A stretch of 64,000 nucleotides of DNA from positions 6,014,001-6,078,000 of the forward strand of contig CAVUHL010000003.1 of the NCBI GenBank assembly GCA_963741305.1, in the 5' to 3' direction. The stretch is from DATMER01 sp963741305. GTDB lineage: Bacteria; Acidobacteriota; Thermoanaerobaculia; Multivoradales; UBA5704. The notes under the pieces were generated by a model. That model was not told the origin of the DNA. It saw nothing but the letters and a program-made list of their open reading frames with translations, and ran no database searches. Both the position numbers and the translations under genes were made by a program. Positions 57,957-64,000 of the stretch are shown here, piece after piece (position 1 is the stretch's first letter; every line of letters begins with the position of its first letter).

Positions 57957-60911
57957 ATGCTCCGAACCGTTCGTGTGATCCTGCCGGCCTTCTGTCTTCT
58001 GGCGCTGCCCGTCCAGGCCGCGACCTTCACGGTGACCAAGACCGCCGATACCCTCGACGGCTCCTGCGACCGCGACTGTTCTCTCCGCGAGGCGGTCTCG
58101 GCCGCCAATGCCGCCGAGCCCGAGGGCGGAGCCGACGTCGTGGTGGTGCCGGCCGGAATCTATGTGCTGACCCGGACCGGGGCGGGGGAGGACGCGGGCG
58201 CCACCGGCGACCTGGACCTGCTCGACCAGACGGTCCTGGTGGGAGCGGGGCCGGGGACCACGATCCTCGACGGCTTCGGGTCCGACCGCGTGCTGGACAC
58301 TTACGCTCCGGTCGAGGTCTACGGCGTCACCATCCGCAATGGCCGTGTGGATGGCCCCGGCGGCGGCATTTTCGTGCGGCCGAACCCCTCGCCCCAGCCA
58401 GTGCTCCTGCGCTTCAGCATCGTGTCCGGCAGCCAGGCGGAGGGCGGCGCTGGCGCCGATGGCGGCGGGATTGCGGCCTTCGGCGTCCTGGAGGTGCGCG
58501 AGAGCGCGATCCTCGACAACCTTGCCGACGGGAACGGCGGCGGCATCGGGTCCGGCGATCAGGGGACGTTCTCGCTGACGAACGTCACCGTCTCGAACAA
58601 CATCGTCCAGGGCTCCGGGGGCGGCCTCGATTACAGGGTGGACAGGGGAGTGCGGATCTCGAGCTCGACCATCGCCCTCAACCAGGCCCGCGTGTCGGGC
58701 GGCGGGATCTCCGGGCGGGCGCCGCTCGTCCCGGGAACGTTCGCTCCCCAGCTCGCCGCCTCGATCATCACGATCAACACCGCTCCCGTCGATACCGATT
58801 GCACGGGCCCTGCCTCTACCTACGGCTACAACGTGTTCGGAATCGGGGGGAGCTGCAGCCTGGCTCCCACCGACCGGACCCAGGGCCCGAACGATGCGCG
58901 GGCCGTGATCGATGGCATCACCGGCCTGCTGGGTCCCACGCCGGTCCATGTCACCTCCGACGGCAGCGCCGCCGTGAACCTCGTGCCGGCCGAATTCTGC
59001 GAGCCGGCCGACCAGGTGGGCCAGGTGCGCTCGGCGCCTTGCGAGGCCGGCGCCTGGGAGAAGGTGGTGGTGAACCCGGATTGCGTGCCCGGCGGGACGG
59101 TCCTCTGCCTCCAGGACGGCCGCTTCCGCGTGGACGTCCGCTGGTGGACGGTACCGCATACGCCCGGCCAACACGCCCAGGCCGTCCCGCTCACGGACGA
59201 CACCGGCAACTTCTGGTTCTTCGCCCCGGAGAACCTGGAGGTGATGATCAAGATCCTGAACGGCTGCGGGCTCAACCAGCGCTGGTGGGCCTTCGCGAGC
59301 GGCCTGACCGACGTGGGCTTCGACCTGGAGGTCTGGGACCTGGAGACGGGCAGGATCTGGACCGACCACCATGACCAGGGCCAGACCTATCGGCCGCGGC
59401 TCGACACGAACGCCTTCCCCTGCGAAGCGCCCGCCGGGTTGTCCGCCGCCGAGCCGGCCGCCGCCGAGCCGCTCGCTGCCACCGTCCTTCCCTCCGCGGT
59501 TTTCGCGGTGACCAAGACCGAGGATACGGACGACGGCTCCTGCGACCACGACTGCTCGCTGCGCGAGGCGGTGCTCGCGGCCAATGCGTCGCCGGGGACC
59601 CGGGTGATCGTGATCGGCCTGGGCGTCCACACCCTTTCCCTCCCCGGGGGAGGGGAGAACGGAGGGCACGCAGGCGACCTCGACGTGACCGGACGCCTGG
59701 TGATCCTGGGCGATGGAGCCGGGAGGACGGTCCTCGACGGCGGCGGCCTCGACCGGGTCCTGGATGTGCTTTCCACGGGCTCCCTTGAGCTGCACGGCGT
59801 CACCGTGCGCAACGGTTGGTCCCGCCCCGATCTTCTGCACTCGGGCGCCGGCGGCGGGATCCAGAGCATCGGCCCCCTGAAGCTGGTCCGCTCCTCGGTC
59901 ACGGCCAACCGCTCGCAGCACAACGGCGGGGGAATCTCCGCCCTCGAGCTGGAGGCCCGCGACAGCACAGTCTCCGGCAATGCCGCAAACACCTCCGGCG
60001 GAGGCCTCGTTGCCAGCATCGTGGACCTGGAGAACGTCACGGTCTCCGGCAACCAGGCCGGAGACAGGGCGGGCGGGGTCTTGCTCTACCTCTATGGCGC
60101 TTCGTTGCGGAATACGACCATCGCCGGCAACTCCGCCTCTCTCGGGGGAGGCATCTCCGTGTTCCTGGACGAGTGCGCGGGGGGCGGTCCCTGCTACGGC
60201 TTCTTCGAGATGACGGGGACCCTGATCGCCGGCAATACCGGCAACACCTTCCCGGATTGCTGGGAGCTGCCGCAGCACGGTGGTGCCTTCACCCTGTTCG
60301 GAGTCGGGAACGGGTGCAATCCCGGGCTCGACGACCAGGCAGGGACGCTGGCCCAGCCGCTCGACGCGCGGCTCACCCCGCTCGGCGGCCATGGCGGCCC
60401 CACGTCTACCCATGCCTTGCTGCCCGGCAGCCCGGCCATCGACTTCGTGCCGGCCTCCCTCTGTCCGGCCGTCGACCAGCGCAGGCGGTTGCGGCCCGCG
60501 GACGGCAACCTCGACGGTGCAGCCCTCTGCGACGCGGGGGCGGTCGAGCGCCTGCCGGCCTGCCAGCCGGACGAGCAGACCCTCTGCCTGGGCGCGGGCG
60601 ACCGCTTCCAGATCACCGCCCGCTGGACGGCGCAGGGGACGAACGGCCCGGGCAGGCCCGTGACCCTTGCCCTGGACTCGGGGGCCTTCTGGTTCTTCGA
60701 CGCGGCCAACCTGGAGATGAACGTGAAGGTGCTGGACGGCTGCGGCCTCAACGACCGCTTCTGGGTCTTCCTGAGCGGCCTGACCGACGTCGGGGTCGAG
60801 GTCAAGGTGGTGGACACCGCAACCGGCAACACCTGGACCCACAGCCATGCGCCGGGAACGCCGCTTCAGCCCCGGCTGGACACAAACGCGCTCTTGTGCG
60901 TAGAACCTTGA
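57957..60911 (+). CDS. Exported CSLREA beta-helix protein with two duplicated units
   Basis: This 984-aa protein has a signal peptide (ILPAFCLLALPVQA). It consists of two tandem units, each with: the CSLREA-motif region (TKTADTLDGSCDRDCSLREAV, residue ~28; TKTEDTDDGSCDHDCSLREAV, ~520); a right-handed beta-helix of short Gly/Asn-rich rungs (GGGI.A, NVTVS.N); and a C-terminal module (LCLxDGRFRVDVRWW, then PENLEVMIKILNGCGLNQRW, GLTDVGFDLEVWDLETG and LDTNAFPC). An AAAGGAGG site precedes the ATG. CSLREA proteins are common in bacteria with large secreted proteomes; function unknown. The next gene encodes a single unit, a likely recent duplication. Confidence 0.8.
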   Translation: MLRTVRVILPAFCLLALPVQAATFTVTKTADTLDGSCDRDCSLREAVSAANAAEPEGGADVVVVPAGIYVLTRTGAGEDAGATGDLDLLDQTVLVGAGPGTTILDGFGSDRVLDTYAPVEVYGVTIRNGRVDGPGGGIFVRPNPSPQPVLLRFSIVSGSQAEGGAGADGGGIAAFGVLEVRESAILDNLADGNGGGIGSGDQGTFSLTNVTVSNNIVQGSGGGLDYRVDRGVRISSSTIALNQARVSGGGISGRAPLVPGTFAPQLAASIITINTAPVDTDCTGPASTYGYNVFGIGGSCSLAPTDRTQGPNDARAVIDGITGLLGPTPVHVTSDGSAAVNLVPAEFCEPADQVGQVRSAPCEAGAWEKVVVNPDCVPGGTVLCLQDGRFRVDVRWWTVPHTPGQHAQAVPLTDDTGNFWFFAPENLEVMIKILNGCGLNQRWWAFASGLTDVGFDLEVWDLETGRIWTDHHDQGQTYRPRLDTNAFPCEAPAGLSAAEPAAAEPLAATVLPSAVFAVTKTEDTDDGSCDHDCSLREAVLAANASPGTRVIVIGLGVHTLSLPGGGENGGHAGDLDVTGRLVILGDGAGRTVLDGGGLDRVLDVLSTGSLELHGVTVRNGWSRPDLLHSGAGGGIQSIGPLKLVRSSVTANRSQHNGGGISALELEARDSTVSGNAANTSGGGLVASIVDLENVTVSGNQAGDRAGGVLLYLYGASLRNTTIAGNSASLGGGISVFLDECAGGGPCYGFFEMTGTLIAGNTGNTFPDCWELPQHGGAFTLFGVGNGCNPGLDDQAGTLAQPLDARLTPLGGHGGPTSTHALLPGSPAIDFVPASLCPAVDQRRRLRPADGNLDGAALCDAGAVERLPACQPDEQTLCLGAGDRFQITARWTAQGTNGPGRPVTLALDSGAFWFFDAANLEMNVKVLDGCGLNDRFWVFLSGLTDVGVEVKVVDTATGNTWTHSHAPGTPLQPRLDTNALLCVEP

Positions 60912-60957
60912 CAGAACCGAACGCTGCAGCGGTCGTTACAAAAGGAGAAGCAAAGTC

Positions 60958-62424
60958 ATGAAGTCGTATTGGATCCTCTTCCTCGCGGCCGGGCTCCTGC
61001 TATCGCTGGCGGCTCCCCCGGCGCAAGCCGCGGTGTTCATCCCCAACAAGCTGACCGACAGCGCGGACGGAGCCTGCGACAGCGACTGCTCGCTGCGTGA
61101 AGCCGTCCTCGCCGCCAACGCCGCATCCGGGACGGACTTCATCGTCCTCGGCGCCGGCCGCTACTCCCTGAGCCTCACCGGCACCAACGAGGACCTCGCC
61201 GCCACCGGCGACCTCGACGTCAGCGACGATCTGGCGATCGTCGGCCGGGACGCTGCCGGCACCGTGATCGACGCCGACCAGACCGACCGCGTGTTCGACA
61301 TCAAGGCCGGCGTCAAGCTCGAGCTGGTGAGCCTGACGGTCACGGACGGCTACGCTTTGAACGGCGATGGTGGCGGCCTGCTCGTTTTGGGCGAGCTCGG
61401 CCTGAAGCGCGCCGAGGTGAGCCTGAACCGGGCCGAGGACGGCAGGGGAGGCGGCATCGCCGCCTTGGACGGCTCCGTGCTGAACATCGATCAGAGCTCC
61501 ATCCTGCAGAACCGCTCCACCGACCAGGGCGGCGGCATCTACCTCGAATCCACGATCCACATGGTCAACTCGACCCTCTCGCTCAACCACGCGGAGCTGA
61601 TCGGCGGCGGCGCGCTCTACGGCGCGGAAGGTGCGCTTGGGACTGTCTCCAACTCCACCATCTACCAGAACAGTGCCGGGTCGGGCTCGGGCGGCGGCGT
61701 CTTCGTGGTGAGCCAGCCGTTCATCGCCGTCGAATATCCCGTGTTCAGGAACACGATCATCGCCGGCAGCATCGCCAGCTCCGCGACGGACAAGGACTGC
61801 TTCGGCTCGGCGCTATCGGCCGGCCACAACCTCCTGGGCGAAGGCAGCGGCTGCCCTGATTTCGGCCCCCACCCCGGCGACCTGGAAGGCACCCTGGCCG
61901 CGCCTCTGGACCCGAAGCTGCTCGACTTCGACGACACCGGCGGCCCCACTCTGGTCCTCCGTCCCGCGGCGGGCAGCCCGGCCATCGACCATGGAGCGGA
62001 CTGCGAGCCGGTTGACCAGCGGGGCGCCGCGCGCTCGGAAACCGCCTGTGAGATCGGCTCCGTGGAGGTCACCGGCCAGTGCATCAGCGGCGGCCCGGCC
62101 CTCTGCCTGAACGACAGCCGCTTCCAGGTCCAGGTGACCTGGACGACCGCGACCGGCAACGGCTCCGGCCAGGCGGTCCAGCTCACGGACGAGAGCGGCT
62201 TCTTCACCTTCTTCGACCCCTCCAACGTCGAGCTGACGGTCAAGCTCCTGAACGGCTGCAACCTCGGCGGGCACTACTGGGTCTTCATGAGCGGCCTGAC
62301 CAACGTCGGGGTCAAGGTGACCGTCACCGACACCAAGACCGGCGCGGTCAAGACCTACAACAACCCGGTGAACAGGACGTTCGTACCGGTGCTCGACACC
62401 AGCGCGTTCGCGGCCTGCCCGTAA
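60958..62424 (+). CDS. Exported CSLREA beta-helix protein, single unit
   Basis: A 488-aa relative of the preceding gene, with a signal peptide (WILFLAAGLLLSLAAPPAQA). It has the CSLREA motif (TDSADGACDSDCSLREAV), a beta-helix of GGGI-type rungs and the same C-terminal module (LCLNDSRFQVQVTWT, then PSNVELTVKLLNGCNLGGHY, SGLTNVGVKVTVTDTKTG and LDTSAF). An AAAGGAG site lies 9 nt before the ATG. It starts 46 bp after the 984-aa gene and is probably co-transcribed. Its stop is followed by a CCCTCACCCC REP element. Confidence 0.8.
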   Translation: MKSYWILFLAAGLLLSLAAPPAQAAVFIPNKLTDSADGACDSDCSLREAVLAANAASGTDFIVLGAGRYSLSLTGTNEDLAATGDLDVSDDLAIVGRDAAGTVIDADQTDRVFDIKAGVKLELVSLTVTDGYALNGDGGGLLVLGELGLKRAEVSLNRAEDGRGGGIAALDGSVLNIDQSSILQNRSTDQGGGIYLESTIHMVNSTLSLNHAELIGGGALYGAEGALGTVSNSTIYQNSAGSGSGGGVFVVSQPFIAVEYPVFRNTIIAGSIASSATDKDCFGSALSAGHNLLGEGSGCPDFGPHPGDLEGTLAAPLDPKLLDFDDTGGPTLVLRPAAGSPAIDHGADCEPVDQRGAARSETACEIGSVEVTGQCISGGPALCLNDSRFQVQVTWTTATGNGSGQAVQLTDESGFFTFFDPSNVELTVKLLNGCNLGGHYWVFMSGLTNVGVKVTVTDTKTGAVKTYNNPVNRTFVPVLDTSAFAACP

Positions 62425-62429
62425 GGGGG

Positions 62430-62494
62430 GCCCTCACCCCCCGGCCCCCTCTCCCGGTCCCCCGAGCACACCCTCCCCGGGAGAGGGGGAGACT
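62430..62494. repeat. CCCTCACCCC-type REP element, copy 3
   Basis: GCCCTCACCCCCCGGCCCCC followed by TCTCCCGGTC and CCTCCCCGGGAGAGGGGGAG. It is closely similar to 57725-57792 and lies between the CSLREA gene and sucA. Confidence 0.75.
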
Positions 62495-62514
62495 TGCGAT
62501 ATCCTCTGCCTGCC

Positions 62515-64000
62515 ATGGCTACCGCCGCGTCCCCCGTCGCCAGCTCCACCCTCGACGCCTTCCGCCGGCTCGGCTACCTCTATGCCGACCTTGACCCGCT
62601 CAACCGGCTGACGCCGGAGCCGGAGGCCCTCCTCGGAGAGTCCGACCCGGCTACGGCCGAGCAGGCCCGCCGCTGGTACTGCGGCCCGATCGGCGTCGAG
62701 TACATGCACATCGAGGACCCCGAGCGCCAGCGCTGGGTGCAGGAGCGGATGGAAAGCGAAGGGGAGCCCCCGCAGTTCGACCGCTCGCACATCCTCGACC
62801 TCCTCATCCGGGCGGATACGTTCGAGCAGATGATCCAGGCCCGCTACCTGGGCACCAAGCGCTTCTCGATCGAGGGGGTCGAGAGCCTTCTGCCTCTCCT
62901 GGACGAGATGCTGGAGTCCGCGTGCGAGCGCCAGGCGCGGCAGGTCGTGCTCGCCATGAGCCACCGCGGCCGGTTGAACGTCATGGTCCATACCGTGGGC
63001 GTGAAGACCGCCGACATCTTCGCCGGCTTCGAGGACGTGGACCCGCGCAGCATCCTGGGGGGCGGCGACGTCAAGTACCACATGGGCGCGACAGGCGACT
63101 TTTCCGGACGTTGCGGCCACACGGTCGACGTCCACCTGGTCTCCAACCCGAGCCATCTGGAGGCGGTCGACCCCGTGGCCGTCGGGCGGGTCCGGGCCAA
63201 GCAGACCCGGTTAGAGGATCGCGGTCACGAGCGGGTCTTCCCGATCATCCTCCACGGCGATGCCGCCTTTGCCGGCCAGGGCGTCCTCGCCGAGACCCTG
63301 AACTTCGCGGGCCTGCCGGGCTACGACGTCGGAGGCACGATCCACGTCGTGGTGAACAACCTGATCGGCTTCACCACCGAGCCGAAGAGCCTGCACTCCT
63401 CGCGCTTCGCCACCGCCGTGGCCCGCCGGCTGCCCGTGCCCATCTTCCACGTCAACGGCGAGGAGCCGGACGCGGTCGCCCGGGTCGCCCGGCTGGCCAT
63501 CGAGTTCCGCTACACCTTCAAGACCGATGTGATCATCGACCTGATCGGCTACCGCCGCCACGGCCACAGCGAGGTGGACGACCCGACCATCACGCAGCCG
63601 CTCCTCTACAAGAAGATCGCGGCCCATCCGCCGATCTGGAAGATCTACGCCAAGGCCACCGGCGTCTCCGAGGAGGACGCCAGGCGCCGGGTGGCTGCCA
63701 TCCGCCAGGAGCTGGAGGAGGCCCACCAGGAGGCATCGCGGATCGAGAAGAAGCCGACCCTGCGCACCATGCCTCCTTATTGGGCCCCCTATCCGGGCGG
63801 ACGGTACAAGGCCGAGTACGAGGTGAGCACCGGAGTGCCGGCGGAGGAGATCGCCGAGCTGGCCAGGCCGCTCACCTCCTGGCCCGAGGGCTTCCACGTC
63901 CACGAGAAGATCAAGAAGCTCCTCGAGCAGCGGGCGGAGATGGGCCAGGGCAAGCGGCCCATCGACTACGGCATGGCCGAGGCCCTCGCCTTTGCCTCGC
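62515..64000 (+). CDS. sucA: 2-oxoglutarate dehydrogenase E1 (partial)
   Basis: The first 495 codons of the thiamine-diphosphate-dependent E1 component of the oxoglutarate dehydrogenase complex, which decarboxylates 2-oxoglutarate in the TCA cycle. It has the GVEYMHIEDPERQRWVQERME region, AMSHRGRLNVMVHTVG, HLVSNPSHLEAVDPV, the thiamine-diphosphate motif GDAAFAGQGVLAETLNFAGL with the following VVNNLIGFTT, and SEVDDPTITQP. The reading frame is open to the window edge and roughly half of the expected 900-plus residues is visible. No obvious Shine-Dalgarno lies before the ATG at 62515. E2 and E3 genes would be sought downstream. Confidence 0.95.
   Translation, partial: MATAASPVASSTLDAFRRLGYLYADLDPLNRLTPEPEALLGESDPATAEQARRWYCGPIGVEYMHIEDPERQRWVQERMESEGEPPQFDRSHILDLLIRADTFEQMIQARYLGTKRFSIEGVESLLPLLDEMLESACERQARQVVLAMSHRGRLNVMVHTVGVKTADIFAGFEDVDPRSILGGGDVKYHMGATGDFSGRCGHTVDVHLVSNPSHLEAVDPVAVGRVRAKQTRLEDRGHERVFPIILHGDAAFAGQGVLAETLNFAGLPGYDVGGTIHVVVNNLIGFTTEPKSLHSSRFATAVARRLPVPIFHVNGEEPDAVARVARLAIEFRYTFKTDVIIDLIGYRRHGHSEVDDPTITQPLLYKKIAAHPPIWKIYAKATGVSEEDARRRVAAIRQELEEAHQEASRIEKKPTLRTMPPYWAPYPGGRYKAEYEVSTGVPAEEIAELARPLTSWPEGFHVHEKIKKLLEQRAEMGQGKRPIDYGMAEALAFAS

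Noticed and set aside
57927..60848. A 973-aa minus-strand frame antisense to the CSLREA gene.
   Set aside because: The plus-strand gene has a signal peptide, CSLREA motif and ribosome-binding site; the antisense frame has none and is a composition artefact.

Overview
The window is high-GC bacterial chromosome. I infer an Acidobacteriota genome, probably close to Thermoanaerobaculia. The clues are an orphan FtsX/MacB-type duplicated permease of the acidobacterial ADOP kind, CSLREA-motif secreted proteins, PIG-L deacetylase and Ser/Thr kinase/sigma-54 activator architectures, and selenoprotein use. Taxonomy is inference from gene content, not from a marker gene.

Layout. 1-11.7 kb is housekeeping: a TPM-domain membrane protein, a CBM9-like protein, a Uma2 nuclease-fold protein, a GT-C-like membrane protein, an aquaporin, selenophosphate synthetase (selD), a YceH-like protein, a cold-shock protein, an M48 protease, ftsB-like and enolase genes, a rhodanese, a methyltransferase, a sulfatase-superfamily lipoprotein and an initiator tRNA. 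Two of these genes, selD and the rhodanese, are read through an in-frame UGA at the catalytic Cys position. Each UGA is followed at the right distance by a hairpin, so both look like true selenoproteins that plain ORF calling would truncate or miss. 11.7-18.2 kb holds an iron-type ABC transporter operon with an MFS gene, preceded by a striking 13-unit array of 20-bp palindromes, then a cupin and a PEP-mutase-family gene.

18.2-24.3 kb is an unrecognised locus. Three co-directional genes (1136, 262 and 340 aa; the first looks like a lectin-type propeller joined to a hydrophobic helical region) face a 125-aa gene across a promoter region carrying GACCGTCC palindromes. 24.3-34 kb carries signalling and chaperone genes: a TPR-containing Ser/Thr kinase translationally coupled to an FHA/sigma-54 activator, an exported ankyrin protein, and an Hsp70 / J-like / membrane protein operon. 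34-43 kb holds a secreted metzincin, a DUF899 protein, a Bax-inhibitor-1 protein, a beta-lactamase-fold lipoprotein, the ADOP permease, a MOSC protein and a DUF3052 protein.

43-52.6 kb is an island of lower-GC orphan genes separated by decayed copies of at least two related repeat families. Both contain the C-terminal end of a transposase-like gene. The island also has a possible group II intron domain V, a truncated TPR gene, and a KAP P-loop NTPase whose 3' end lies in one of the repeats. 52.6-55.1 kb is repeat-rich: a second palindromic array of about 21-bp period, a chimeric antitoxin pseudogene and several REP-like palindromes. 55.1-64 kb holds a PIG-L deacetylase, two exported CSLREA beta-helix proteins that share a C-terminal module, and the start of the 2-oxoglutarate dehydrogenase E1 gene (sucA), which runs off the edge.

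The strongest points for follow-up are the two selenoproteins, the two palindromic arrays and the 18-24 kb locus.
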